64,000 nt of DNA from Acrocarpospora catenulata (GCF_018476525.1 NZ_JAHCST010000001.1:312069-376068), one strand, 5' to 3'. Shown: positions 43,313 through 53,573, counted from the stretch's first letter. Notes: a model not told the origin generated them from the letters alone. Program-made: numbers and translations.

Positions 43313-44107
43313 TCACTCGACATCTCTTCACTGGATCATTCCGCCGTCGCCGGGCGGTTACGTGCCGCCGGGTGCGTCTTCGCCGAGGACGAGGCGGGGC
43401 TGCTCATCGCCACCGCGACCGGCCCTGAGGAACTGGCCGTCATGGTCGGACGCCGGGTCGCCGGCGAGCCGCTGGAACACGTTCTGGGCTGGGCGGAGTT
43501 CTGCGGTTTGCGTATTTCCGTCGGCCCCGGCGTTTTCGTACCGCGCCGCCGTACCGAGTTTCTTGTCGAACAGGCCGTGTCCCTCGCCCACGACGGCGCC
43601 GTGGTGGTGGACCTGTGCTGCGGATCCGGCGCGGTCGGCGCCGCGGTACTGGCCCACCGCCCCTCGATCGAGCTGCACGCCGTCGACATCGACCCCGAGG
43701 CCATCCAGTACGCCCGCCGCAACCTTCCCCACGGCCACGTCTACCGGGGCGACCTCTACACCCCGCTGCCGGAGGGACTACGGGGACGAGTGGACGTGCT
43801 GGTGGCCAGCACACCGTACGTTCCCACCGGCGCGATCGGCCTGCTTCCCCCGGAGGCGCGACTACACGAACCGCACCTGGCCCTGGACGGCGGCGCCGAC
43901 GGTCTCGACATCGTCCGCCGGGTGACCGCCGCCGCCCCGGACTGGCTGGCCCCCGGTGCCCACCTCCTCCTGGAAACCAGCGCGGGCCAGGCGGCGGCCG
44001 CGGTGACGGCGGTGACCCGCAGCGGCCTGATCCCCCACGTGGCCGGCTGCGACGAACTGGACGCCACCGTGGTGACCGGAGCCGTCGCTACCGCCCGCCC
44101 GGTGTGA
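43310..44107 (+). CDS. PrmC/HemK-like protein N5-glutamine methyltransferase
   Basis: A 265-residue class I SAM methyltransferase of the PrmC-related group. N-terminal helical domain (DISSLDHSAVAGRLRAAGCV), then GVFVPRRRTEFLVEQAV, SAM motif I VVDLCCGSGAVGAAV and AVDIDPEAIQYARRN. The substrate motif that is NPPY in HemK/PrmC reads STPYVP here (VLVASTPYVPTGAI), so the asparagine that holds the glutamine side chain is absent; substrate change or loss of activity is possible. Its ribosome binding site is buried in a hairpin. The 3' end overlaps the response regulator gene by 20 bp. Confidence 0.85.
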   Translation: MSLDISSLDHSAVAGRLRAAGCVFAEDEAGLLIATATGPEELAVMVGRRVAGEPLEHVLGWAEFCGLRISVGPGVFVPRRRTEFLVEQAVSLAHDGAVVVDLCCGSGAVGAAVLAHRPSIELHAVDIDPEAIQYARRNLPHGHVYRGDLYTPLPEGLRGRVDVLVASTPYVPTGAIGLLPPEARLHEPHLALDGGADGLDIVRRVTAAAPDWLAPGAHLLLETSAGQAAAAVTAVTRSGLIPHVAGCDELDATVVTGAVATARPV

Positions 44108-44750
44108 CCAGCCCGGACTCGTAGGCGTGGACGACCAGCTGGGCGCGGTCCCGAGCGCCCAGCTTGGCCATCGTCCGGCTGACGTGGGTCTTGACCGTGG
44201 CGTGGCTGATCGTCAGGTGCCGGGCGATCTCCTCGTTGGACATCCCGGTCGCGACCAGCGAGAGGACCTCCCGTTCCCGGTCCGTCAGCCGGTCCAGGCC
44301 AGGCCCGGACGTGGGCCTGGGCGGGGTGGCGACGTACTCCTCGATCAGTCGTCTGGTGACCGAGGGCGACAGCAGCGCCTCGCCCTTGGCCGCCACCCGT
44401 ACCGACTGCAGCAGGTCGGCCGGTTCGATGTCCTTGACCAGGAATCCGCTGGCCCCGGCGCGCAGCGCGGCGAAGACGTACTCGTCGAGGGCGTAGTTGG
44501 TGAGGATGACCACCCGCACCGAGTCGAGTCCGGCTTCGGCGCCGATTCTCCTGGTCGCCTGGATGCCGTCCAGCAGCGGCATGCGCACGTCCAGCAGAGC
44601 CACGTCGGGCAGCAGAGCGCGGCACAGCTCGACGGCCTCGCCGCCGTCGCCGGCCTCCGCGACGACGGTGATGTCGTCGGCCATCTCCAGCAGCGCCCGG
44701 AAACCGGCCCGGATCAGTGGCTGGTCGTCGGCCAGCAGCACCCGGATCAC
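44088..44750 (-). CDS. LuxR/NarL family response regulator
   Basis: A 220-residue regulator with receiver domain (D8/D9, phosphoacceptor D54 in VALLDVRMP, K105 region FLVKDIEP) and NarL-type HTH at about 152-212 (LDRLTDREREVLSLVATGMS, HLTISHATVKTHVSRTMAKL). The GTG start overlaps the kinase stop by 4 bp. The pair is divergent from a membrane protein/multicopper oxidase operon 175 bp away, its most likely target. Confidence 0.93.
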   Translation of the reverse strand: MIRVLLADDQPLIRAGFRALLEMADDITVVAEAGDGGEAVELCRALLPDVALLDVRMPLLDGIQATRRIGAEAGLDSVRVVILTNYALDEYVFAALRAGASGFLVKDIEPADLLQSVRVAAKGEALLSPSVTRRLIEEYVATPPRPTSGPGLDRLTDREREVLSLVATGMSNEEIARHLTISHATVKTHVSRTMAKLGARDRAQLVVHAYESGLVTPGGR

Positions 44751-45877
44751 GGCGCGGCCACGGTCGGCAGTACGGCCCGTACGGCGAAGCCGCCACCGGT
44801 CCGCGCTCCGGCGGTGAGCGAGCCGCCGAGGGCGACCGCGCGCTCGCGCATCCCGATCAAGCCCATGCCGTGCTCCGCCGTACCCGCATCGGTCGCTCCG
44901 TCGTCCTCGACAGTCAGCGTGATCATCTCAGGACCGTATTCGATCGTCATCGTGACGGAGGCGGCCCCGGCGTGGCGCAGCACGTTGGTGAACGCCTCCT
45001 GCACGATGCGGTAGGCGGCCCTGTCGACGTCCGCGGGCAGGTCCCTGCGTGTGCCGACCGTGACCGTCCGCACCGGCAGCCCCGCCGCCGCGGCCCGGTC
45101 CACCAGCCGGGGCAGCGTGGACAGCCCCACCTCCGAGCCGTCGGGATCGGCCTGGCGCAGGACGCCCAACGTGGCGCGGAGTTCGCGCATCGCCTCATGG
45201 CCCGACTCCTTGACCGCGAGCAGAGCCTGGCGGGTCAGCGCCGGATCACGCTCCAGCGACTGCAGGGCGACCGAGGTCTGCACGTTGATGACGGAGATGG
45301 TGTGCGTCAGCGTGTCGTGCAGCTCCTGGGCGATCCACAGGCGTTCCTCCCCGGCCCTGCGCAGCGCGGCCTCCTCCCTGGTCCGCTCGGCCTCGACCGC
45401 TCGCCGTTCCACCTCGCCCAGGTAGGCGCGCCGGTTCTTCGTCACCTCGCCGAACACCACCATCGCCACCAGCCAGCCGCTGAGCAGGCTGAGGCCACCG
45501 GGTTCCGGGTCGGGCTCGGCCAGCGCGACCAGGATCCCGATGCCGGCGACCAGCGTCACGGCGAGGCCGATCGCCAGGCGGCGCCGCCCCAGGGTGGCCG
45601 CCGTATAGATCGCGACCAGGGCGGGAACGAGGGCGAAGATTCCCGGATAACGCCAGCCGTAGTAGGCGGTGGCGCAGCCGACCGCGACCGCTCCCACCGG
45701 CACCGGAGCGCTTCGCCGCCAGGTGAGCGCCAGCGACGACACGACGATCAGCGTCAGGCCGAGCGAGTCCAGCGGGCGTTCCGTCAGACCGGAGCTGGAC
45801 AACCTCCCGTAGGTGCCGGCCACTCCGAGCGTGAGCACGGCCGCCGTGAGCAGCGCGTCGGTGTTCCAGGGCTTCAC
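44747..45877 (-). CDS. two-component sensor histidine kinase (HisKA_3 type)
   Basis: A 376-residue kinase with about five membrane segments (10-145) and little external sequence, a coiled coil (150-178), H-box WIAQELHDTLTHTISVINVQ with phosphoacceptor H187, and ATP-binding boxes YRIVQEAFTNVLRHAG, VEDDGATD and HGMGLIGMRERA. GTG start. Partner of the overlapping response regulator. Signal unknown; given the divergent multicopper oxidase, copper or redox stress is a guess only. Confidence 0.91.
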   Translation of the reverse strand: MKPWNTDALLTAAVLTLGVAGTYGRLSSSGLTERPLDSLGLTLIVVSSLALTWRRSAPVPVGAVAVGCATAYYGWRYPGIFALVPALVAIYTAATLGRRRLAIGLAVTLVAGIGILVALAEPDPEPGGLSLLSGWLVAMVVFGEVTKNRRAYLGEVERRAVEAERTREEAALRRAGEERLWIAQELHDTLTHTISVINVQTSVALQSLERDPALTRQALLAVKESGHEAMRELRATLGVLRQADPDGSEVGLSTLPRLVDRAAAAGLPVRTVTVGTRRDLPADVDRAAYRIVQEAFTNVLRHAGAASVTMTIEYGPEMITLTVEDDGATDAGTAEHGMGLIGMRERAVALGGSLTAGARTGGGFAVRAVLPTVAAP

Positions 45878-45948
45878 GCTGTCACGCTAGGCCACCGAGT
45901 CCGCGCTGCCGACCCGCGGACGGATGAGGCCGCGCCTACATCCCTGGT

Positions 45949-45996
45949 CGTACTGGCGCTCCGTAGCGCCATGCCGTACGCCCCGGGAGGTACGGC
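45949..45996. promoter_or_regulatory. two inverted repeats between the kinase and oxidase operons
   Basis: GGCGCT-CCGT-AGCGCC (45955-45970) and GCCGTAC (45973-45979) with GTACGGC (45990-45996) stand in the 175-bp divergent region. Either could be the binding site of the adjacent response regulator or form RNA hairpins in the oxidase leader. Confidence 0.4.
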
Positions 45997-46052
45997 GAAG
46001 CGCCGACCCCGGGCTGACGATCTTCCGGTCGTGGCGCGGCAGCATCAGGTCC

Positions 46053-46460
46053 ATGAGCGTTTCACCTGGTCTGGCCCAGGCCGACCGTACTCGTGCGCCC
46101 GGCTGGATTGTCTGGCCGCTGCGGTCGGCCGCCGTGCTGCACCTGCTCGGCGTGCTCGCCCAGGCCGCCCTCGCCGGACTGTTCGTGACCGGCGACGTCG
46201 ACATGCTCGCCTGGCATCGCACCAACGCCGGACTCACCCACGGCATGCTCTACCTCCAGCTGGTGGCCTCGATCCTGCTGTGGCGACCGGCACGGGGACC
46301 GGCGTGGCCCGCCCTGGCGGCGGCCGCGCTGGTGGCCGCCGAGACATTCCAGGTCATGGTCGGGCAGGACCGCGTCCTGGCGGTCCACTTCCCCCTCGGC
46401 ATGGCCGTCTTCGGTGCCACGGCCGTGCTCACCCTCCTGGTCTGGCGGGTGACCCGGTGA
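46053..46460 (+). CDS. four-helix membrane protein of unknown function
   Basis: A 135-residue protein with four hydrophobic segments (VWPLRSAAVLHLLGVLAQAA, LVASILLWRP, PALAAAALVAAETFQVMVG, LGMAVFGATAVLTLLVWRV) and a conserved-looking HFPLGM before the last. This resembles small actinobacterial membrane proteins annotated DUF6220 or similar. Its TGA overlaps the GTG of the multicopper oxidase gene by 4 bp, so the two are translationally coupled; it may serve membrane association or electron transfer for the oxidase. Start ATG 46053. Confidence 0.75.
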   Translation: MSVSPGLAQADRTRAPGWIVWPLRSAAVLHLLGVLAQAALAGLFVTGDVDMLAWHRTNAGLTHGMLYLQLVASILLWRPARGPAWPALAAAALVAAETFQVMVGQDRVLAVHFPLGMAVFGATAVLTLLVWRVTR

Positions 46461-47977
46461 TCTCCCGCCGGGGCTTTCTCTGGATGGTGGGCGGGGCCGG
46501 GTTCGCGGCCACCGGATGCGGTGTCCTCACCGGCGAGGTCGCCGGGGAGAGCCTGACGAGCGCGTTGCCGTTGCCCGCCAGGTTCACCGTGCCGCTCCCC
46601 ATCCCGGAAACCGCCGTTCCGGTACGGCCCGGGCAGTACGAGATCGTTCAGCGGGCCGCCAAGATGGAGATCATTCCCGGGACCACGACCGAGATCTGGG
46701 GGTACGGCGGCACGTTCCCCGGACCGACCTTCGACCTGCGCCGCGGCAGCCGTACCGTCATCCGGGTCCGCAACGAACTGCCCGTGCCCACCTCGACGCA
46801 CCTGCACGGCGGCGTCACCCCCGCGCACTCCGACGGCTACCCCACCGACCTGGTGGTCGCCGAGGGCCGGGGATTCCGCCCGCACGGCGGCGACCACGCC
46901 CAGCACGACCTGTCGCAGTGGACCTTCCACCACGGGGCCAGGGACTATGTGTACCCACTGGAGCAGCGGGCCGCGACGCTCTGGTACCACGATCACCGGA
47001 TGGACTTCACCGCGCCGCAGGTGTGGCGTGGCCTGGCCGGTTTCCTGCTGGTCAGGGACGAGGAGGATGACGCGCTGCCGTTGCCGAGGGGAGAGCGGGA
47101 CATCCCCTTGATGATCTGCGACCGGGCCTTCGAGGAGGACGGCTCGTTCCGCTACCCGTCACTGGATCCGACGCTGCTGGTCCGCCCCGGCGTGCGGGAC
47201 GCCTTCATGGCGGGAGTCGAGGGCGACGTCATCCTGGTCAACGGCGCCCCCTGGCCCTTCCTCGACGTCGACGCGGTCCGGTACCGGCTGCGGCTGCTCA
47301 ACGCCTCCAACGCCCGCCGCCTCCGGCTGCGGCTGACCCCCGGCGGCCGGTTCGTCCAGATCGGGAGTGATCAGGGGTTACTGGCCACGCCTCTCGCGCA
47401 CGACGAGATCACGATCTCCCCGGGGGAACGCTGCGACGTGATCGCGGACTTCTCCGGCTACTCTGCCGGCACCGAGGTGACCATGGTCAACACCCTGGGC
47501 GTGGGTGCGGCACGCGACATCATGCGGTTCCGCGTGCGGCGCGGCGCCCCGGACGACAGCAGGATTCCGGAACGACTTTCCCCGGTGGAGCCGGCCGGGG
47601 CGGCGGTCGCCGTACGCGCCTTCGACTTCCGCCGCACCGGCCAGGGCGGAGCCGGTGCCTGGACGATCAACGGGCGGCGCTTCCGGCCGGGGGAGCCGCT
47701 TGCCACCCCCCGGCTGAACACCAGCGAGATCTGGAGGTTCACCAGCGACTTCCACCATCCGGTACACGTCCATCTGGCGCGATTCCAGGTGCTCTCCAGG
47801 AACGGCCGGCCGCCCGCGCCGGCCGACGCGGGCTGGAAGGACACCGTGGACGTCCGACCCTACGAGGTTGTCGACGTCCTGGTCCGCTTCGAGGGCTACC
47901 GGGGGCGCTACATGATGCACTGCCACAACCTTGAGCACGAGGACATGGCGATGATGGCCGACTTCGAAGTGATCTGA
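46457..47977 (+). CDS. multicopper oxidase (CotA/bilirubin oxidase-like)
   Basis: A 506-residue three-cupredoxin oxidase. The N terminus SRRGFLWMVGGAGFAATGCG has a Tat twin-arginine motif and a possible lipobox cysteine (C21). Copper motifs are complete: HLHGG (H115, H117), WYHDH (H178, H180), HPVHVHLARF, and HCHNLEHEDMAM (H488, C489, H490, H494, M499) giving the T1 site with axial methionine. It oxidises phenols, bilirubin-like compounds or metal ions with O2 outside the membrane. Overlaps the membrane protein gene by 4 bp; possibly controlled by the divergent two-component system. Confidence 0.92.
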   Translation: MISRRGFLWMVGGAGFAATGCGVLTGEVAGESLTSALPLPARFTVPLPIPETAVPVRPGQYEIVQRAAKMEIIPGTTTEIWGYGGTFPGPTFDLRRGSRTVIRVRNELPVPTSTHLHGGVTPAHSDGYPTDLVVAEGRGFRPHGGDHAQHDLSQWTFHHGARDYVYPLEQRAATLWYHDHRMDFTAPQVWRGLAGFLLVRDEEDDALPLPRGERDIPLMICDRAFEEDGSFRYPSLDPTLLVRPGVRDAFMAGVEGDVILVNGAPWPFLDVDAVRYRLRLLNASNARRLRLRLTPGGRFVQIGSDQGLLATPLAHDEITISPGERCDVIADFSGYSAGTEVTMVNTLGVGAARDIMRFRVRRGAPDDSRIPERLSPVEPAGAAVAVRAFDFRRTGQGGAGAWTINGRRFRPGEPLATPRLNTSEIWRFTSDFHHPVHVHLARFQVLSRNGRPPAPADAGWKDTVDVRPYEVVDVLVRFEGYRGRYMMHCHNLEHEDMAMMADFEVI

Positions 47978-48025
47978 ACGTCCCCGCGCCTGTGCCCGAG
48001 GTACTCGATCGTGGTGGTGTCGAGG

Positions 48026-48529
48026 TCAGCCGACCACCTTTTCCACGAACGCGGTCACCCGGACCTGGGTGCGCTCGATCAGTTCCTCCAGGGTCCACGA
48101 TTCCTCGAAGCGGCCGCCCACCTCGGGGACCTTCTTGCCGCGGACGTACAGGGAGCAGGCCAGGTCGGTGCACATGTAGACGCCGACCGAGTGGTGTTCC
48201 CTCGTGGCGGGACCGGCCTTGCGGGCGGTCAGCAGGGAGACGCCGTTGCCGGGGTGGGTGGTCTGGCAGAGCGAGCACATGGTGTTCTGCAGGATGCTGC
48301 GGCGCTGCGCGGAGGAGCGCAGCGTGATTCCGACCAGCCGGCCCTGGTGCTCGGTGACCAGATAGCTGCGGTCGGGGGCGGAGCCGTCCGACCAGCCGAG
48401 GAAGTCCAGATCCGGCCAGGGCTGCCCGGCCAGGTCGCGCGGCATCGGCAGCCGGTTGGCCTCACCTTTGGAGCAGTTGACGAAGGATGTGCGGATCTCC
48501 CGCTCGGTTACCGGTTTCACCCGGCGCAC
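48026..48529 (-). CDS. FBP domain protein (treble-clef zinc finger, EF-G-binding-like)
   Basis: A 167-residue protein with the FBP_C domain: VTEREIRTSFVNCSKGEANR, then zinc ligands MCSLCQTTHPGN and MCTDLACSLYVRGKK, the paired cysteines of a treble clef. The same module in FusB-type proteins binds elongation factor G and rescues it from fusidic acid; in actinobacteria the role is untested. GTG 48529 or GTG 48520 is the start; neither has a good RBS. No partner gene is evident. Confidence 0.87.
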   Translation of the reverse strand: MRRVKPVTEREIRTSFVNCSKGEANRLPMPRDLAGQPWPDLDFLGWSDGSAPDRSYLVTEHQGRLVGITLRSSAQRRSILQNTMCSLCQTTHPGNGVSLLTARKAGPATREHHSVGVYMCTDLACSLYVRGKKVPEVGGRFEESWTLEELIERTQVRVTAFVEKVVG

Positions 48530-48539
48530 GTTACGTCAC

Positions 48540-48555
48540 GGCCCCGACCGGGGCC
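48540..48555. terminator. short GC hairpin with T-run
   Basis: GGCCCC-GACC-GGGGCC is followed on the plus strand by AACTGTTTTT. With the stronger hairpin at 48578-48611 it forms a double barrier between katG and the FBP-domain gene. Confidence 0.4.
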
Positions 48556-48577
48556 AACTGTTTTTCCCCTGGTCAGC

Positions 48578-48611
48578 CGTCCAGGCCGGCCCGTGCGGGC
48601 CGACCTGGACG
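48578..48611 (-). terminator. katG terminator hairpin
   Basis: Fifteen-bp stem, 48578-48592 against 48597-48611, with one G-U wobble and a 4-nt loop, starting 7 nt after the katG stop codon. Hairpin-only type without an adjacent U-tract. Confidence 0.7.
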
Positions 48612-48617
48612 TCGTGA

Positions 48618-50864
<2,247 letters not shown>

Positions 50865-50880
50865 CTAGATATCACGGTGT

Positions 50881-51318
50881 TCAGGAACTGCGGGCGCTGG
50901 AACAGCCGGGACACAGGCCCCAGTAGACGACCTCGGCCTCGTCGATCGAGAAGCCGTGGTCGTTGGAGGCGGCCAGGCAGGGCGCGTGACCCACCGCACA
51001 GTCGACGTCCGCGACGACACCGCACGACCGGCACACCAGGTGGTGGTGGTTGTCCCCGATACGTCCCTCGAACCTGGCCGGGTGGCCGGCCGGTTCGATG
51101 CGGCGTATGAGTCCCGCCGCGGTGAGCGTGTGGAGGGCCTCGTATACGGCTTGCAGGGAGATGTGGCCCACGCGGTCGCGCACGCCGGAGGCGATCTCCT
51201 CGACGTCCAGGTGGTCGCCGTTGCGGACGGTCTCCATCAGCGCGACACGGGCGGCCGTCACCCGCAGGCCGGCCCCGCGCAGCTCCTCGGCGGTGGTCGG
51301 AGTGTTGGGCGCGGTCAT
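50881..51318 (-). CDS. furA: Fur family regulator FurA (CatR-like)
   Basis: A 145-residue Fur-family repressor. Winged helix in residues 10-85 (LRGAGLRVTAARVALMETVR, HISLQAVYEALHTLTAAGLI), then a regulatory-metal histidine region DNHHHLVCRSCGVVADVDC with the structural zinc pair CRSC and a second pair CPGC (YWGLCPGCS) at the C terminus. In streptomycetes and mycobacteria this protein senses peroxide by cysteine oxidation and represses katG. The promoter TTGAAG-N18-TAGGTT ends 6 nt before the ATG, suggesting a leaderless message. Confidence 0.94.
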   Translation of the reverse strand: MTAPNTPTTAEELRGAGLRVTAARVALMETVRNGDHLDVEEIASGVRDRVGHISLQAVYEALHTLTAAGLIRRIEPAGHPARFEGRIGDNHHHLVCRSCGVVADVDCAVGHAPCLAASNDHGFSIDEAEVVYWGLCPGCSSARSS

Positions 51319-51380
51319 AGCCTCAACCTACCGCCATAAACACGAACTCTTCAAGACAATGAATAGTCCAAGTCTGGACT
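51319..51380 (-). promoter_or_regulatory. furA-katG promoter and candidate FurA operator
   Basis: On the minus strand: TTGAAG (51354-51349), 18-nt spacer, TAGGTT (51330-51325), six nt, then the furA ATG at 51318. Just upstream of the -35 is the perfect inverted repeat AGTCCA-AGTC-TGGACT (51365-51380), the best candidate binding site for FurA. Confidence 0.6.
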
Positions 51381-51448
51381 GTGGGGTTACCTTTGCTCCG
51401 TGGTGGTGTGATGTGCCCGGCGTGTACGACTGTGGGCGTTACCTTTGC
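51377..51448. repeat. pair of direct repeats upstream of furA
   Basis: GACTGTGGGGTTACCTTTGC (51377-51396) recurs at 51428-51448 as the same sequence with one C inserted (GGGCG for GGGG). The copies are 51 bp apart (about five turns) in the furA/VOC intergenic region. The first copy overlaps the palindrome at 51365-51380. Confidence 0.75.
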
Positions 51449-51490
51449 CTTGTTGCGGCGCCGGCGCCGCCCGCACCCTGCTTGAGGGGA

Positions 51491-51928
51491 TCACTCAACC
51501 GGGCCCAGGTGGACCTGGCCGCTCTCGTCGACGCGCCAGCCGGGGTTGTGGCAGATCTCCCAGACGACGCCGTTGGGGTCGGCGACGTGCCCGTGATAGC
51601 CGCCGAAGTCGGCACGCTGCGGGCTCTTGATCAAGGTGCCGCCCGCGTCGACGGCTTGCTGCACGACGGCATCGACCTCGGCCCGGGTGGCCACATTGTG
51701 GGACAGGGTGAGCCCGCCGAGTTTGCCGTCGGCCGGGGTGCCGTGCATGTCGGCCACGAAATGAGCGGTGTCGTAGAGCCCGAGCACCAGTCCGGGGGCC
51801 ACCTGGAAGAAGATGATCTCGCCCGGCACGTCGAGCAGCGGCGTCCAGCCCAGGCCGCCGCGGTAGAACGCGCGAGCGGCGTCCAGGTCGGCCGCCGACA
51901 GGGTGATGAAGTGAACTCGCTGGTCCAT
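51491..51928 (-). CDS. VOC family (glyoxalase/bleomycin-resistance fold) protein
   Basis: A 145-residue protein of two beta-alpha-beta-beta-beta modules: RVHFITLSAADLDAARAFYR at the start and GGYHGHVADPNGVVWEICHN near the end, with metal-ligand candidates His6 and Glu of the WEI motif. This subgroup covers many unassigned lyases and antibiotic-binding proteins. ATG 51928 is 10 nt from GGAAAGG; an ATG three codons upstream (51937) is too close to it. Substrate unknown. Confidence 0.88.
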   Translation of the reverse strand: MDQRVHFITLSAADLDAARAFYRGGLGWTPLLDVPGEIIFFQVAPGLVLGLYDTAHFVADMHGTPADGKLGGLTLSHNVATRAEVDAVVQQAVDAGGTLIKSPQRADFGGYHGHVADPNGVVWEICHNPGWRVDESGQVHLGPVE

Positions 51929-52052
51929 GGTCAACATGCCTTTCCGGGTGAACGGGTTCGCTTACCGCCGGTCGCGCAACCGTCCGGCCGTCCTGATGCG
52001 CAGGGCAATGCCTGTGACCGGCAGCTCTGGTCGTGACGGCCGACAGTGTGGA

Positions 52053-52196
52053 TCAAGCCGCCGCCGCCCGCGCGAGAAGCTCGGCGGCCAGTTCGCGCTG
52101 TTGTTCGGGATCCAGACGCATATGCACGGTGCCGACCGGCACCAGGATGATGTCCCCGGTGACCGGACAGGGCAGCAGATTGAGCGGGAGGGCCAT
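52053..52196 (-). CDS. putative small protein of 47 residues
   Basis: A short frame reading MALPLNLLPCPVTGDIILVP, then VGTVHMRLDPEQQRELAAEL and LARAAAA. It has a beta-like hydrophobic first half and an amphipathic helix at the end, with codon use like neighbouring genes. AGGAT lies 8 nt upstream of the ATG. No family recognised. It lies upstream of the VOC gene on the same strand (124 nt gap). Confidence 0.5.
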   Translation of the reverse strand: MALPLNLLPCPVTGDIILVPVGTVHMRLDPEQQRELAAELLARAAAA

Positions 52197-52431
52197 GACA
52201 TGCGATCCTGCCAGGCCCCACTGACAATTCCGCCCTGCCGCCGGGCCCGTGCCGCGGCAAAGTCGCCGGTCGGGTCGGCGTGGGACGGCGAGTCGTCCGC
52301 TGGCGGCGAATTCGGCCCGTGGCAGCCTTGGGTTTGTTCCAGAATCAGGGTCACTTGGGTGATGGCGTCATCTGCGAGCAGTTCCAGACCTCCGCGGGGC
52401 GTCGCCGCCGATCGCGTCGGAGGGAGGGTCA
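52197..52431. other. intergenic region, possible gene remnant
   Basis: No confident gene. A minus-strand frame contains a protein-like stretch (LELLADDAITQVTLILEQTQ, then GCHGPNSPPADDSPSHADPT) but has no credible start and runs into the antisense of the next gene. It may be a decayed gene or chance in high-GC DNA. The GGAGGGAGG site for the next gene is at its right end. Confidence 0.35.
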
Positions 52432-53019
52432 GTGGGGACGCCGTCCGAGCATCAAGCGTTCTGGATGGATGGCCGGGGAGACCGGGAGCGGGCGCACGCG
52501 GGGATCAGCCGCTATTCGGAGCTGGTCCAGGAGTACGTCGGGGCGTTCGCGGGTGTCTGGGGGGACGTCGCGCCGGTCGCGTTCGCCTGTGCGGCCTGGA
52601 TGGTGGCCACGCCACCGCTCGCCGATCCGGGATTCGTCCGCTGGCATCGGCGGATTCTCTCCGCCGAGTGCGTACGCAACAGCTGGGACGGCACGCTGAT
52701 CGCCCGGATCTCCATGGTCTCGCCGGCTCCGGCCGCCCTCACGGCTTCGCGGGCCTGGTGGCAGGACCGGGGATGGCACGGCTGGCCGGAGATCTTCGGC
52801 CAGTACGTGGAGCCCGCCGAGCGCGAACTGAGCAAGATCCCGTACCTACGCCCGGTCCTGCTGGTGGACGCGCCCCTTCCCCTCGACGACCTTCCCCCGG
52901 CCCCGGACGGCCCCGACGAGGGCCTGACCGAATCGGCACACCGGGCGCTGCTGGTCCTGGTACGAGAACTGAACGCCCTCGTCGAGCCGATCATCACCCA
53001 ACTCGACCAGATTCCCTGA
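52432..53019 (+). CDS. hypothetical protein
   Basis: A 195-residue soluble protein, Trp-rich and acidic, starting at GTG 52432 five nt after AGGGAGGG. Recognisable only as helical stretches (YSELVQEYVGAFAGVWGDVA; HRALLVLVRELNALVEPIIT at the C terminus) and a central segment with AWWQDRGWHGWPEIFGQYVE. No signal peptide, no membrane segment, no known motif. Ends 110 nt before a strong bidirectional terminator. Function unknown. Confidence 0.7.
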   Translation: MGTPSEHQAFWMDGRGDRERAHAGISRYSELVQEYVGAFAGVWGDVAPVAFACAAWMVATPPLADPGFVRWHRRILSAECVRNSWDGTLIARISMVSPAPAALTASRAWWQDRGWHGWPEIFGQYVEPAERELSKIPYLRPVLLVDAPLPLDDLPPAPDGPDEGLTESAHRALLVLVRELNALVEPIITQLDQIP

Positions 53020-53129
53020 TATGTCGGGAAGCCTTCCTGCCCGGCTGCTTCTGGCGCCGATGGTCGCTGATCGCGAGATCCCCGCCTCTCGGCTGCCGCG
53101 AAGACGCGCTGACCCTGAACAACGGCTGG

Positions 53130-53161
53130 CGGTCGCCCGCCCAGACCCGGGCGGGCGACCG
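53130..53161. terminator. bidirectional terminator hairpin
   Basis: Perfect 13-bp stem CGGTCGCCCGCCC (53130-53142) with its complement at 53149-53161 around a 6-nt loop AGACCC. It lies between two convergent genes (stops at 53019 and 53223) and can serve both. No U-tract. Confidence 0.75.
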
Positions 53162-53222
53162 TGGCGTCGGGCGCGAGGCCGCCACGCCGTCCGGCAGGGA
53201 GCCGTCACCGCGTTCGCCCGGG

Positions 53223-53573
53223 TCAGCCGGTCCCGCCGCCCGGCAAGAGCTGCAGGTCGGTGGTGACCGTGGCCAGCGAGGTGGCCACCGCGCGCAGGCG
53301 TTCGTGGACCTCCCGCTCGATGGCCTCGGCCCGGGCCCGAGCCTCGGCGATGATCACGTCTGCCTCGGCGCGGGCGGCGGCCACCAGCTCGGCGGCCTGT
53401 TCGGGGGAGGCCGCCCGGTGCCGCTCGTTCTCCCGGTGCAGTCGGGCGAGGGTGGCCTCCACCTGCCCGAGGAAGACGTCGACCTCCGCCAGGTCGTAGC
53501 CCTCGCGGAGGCGCACGGTGGTGAAGACCATGTTCCGCACGTCGTCGGCAGACAGCAGCTTGTGTCCGGTCAT
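53223..53573 (-). CDS. DivIVA-domain coiled-coil protein
   Basis: A 116-residue protein: DivIVA N-terminal signature (residues 5-42, SADDVRNMVFTTVRLREGYD, LAEVDVFLGQVEATLARL) followed by a coiled coil rich in Ala/Glu/Arg (60-100). DivIVA/Wag31 proteins mark curved membrane at poles and recruit growth machinery; this is a short paralogue, about a third of Wag31, and lacks the long C-terminal coil. Its ATG overlaps the stop of the ZIP-mIHF gene by 4 bp (53570-53573), implying coupled synthesis. Confidence 0.88.
   Translation of the reverse strand: MTGHKLLSADDVRNMVFTTVRLREGYDLAEVDVFLGQVEATLARLHRENERHRAASPEQAAELVAAARAEADVIIAEARARAEAIEREVHERLRAVATSLATVTTDLQLLPGGGTG

Noticed and set aside
53020-53222. 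Possible extra gene between the hypothetical protein and the DivIVA gene
   Set aside because: The only frames are Arg-rich without RBS and cross the strong terminator hairpin.
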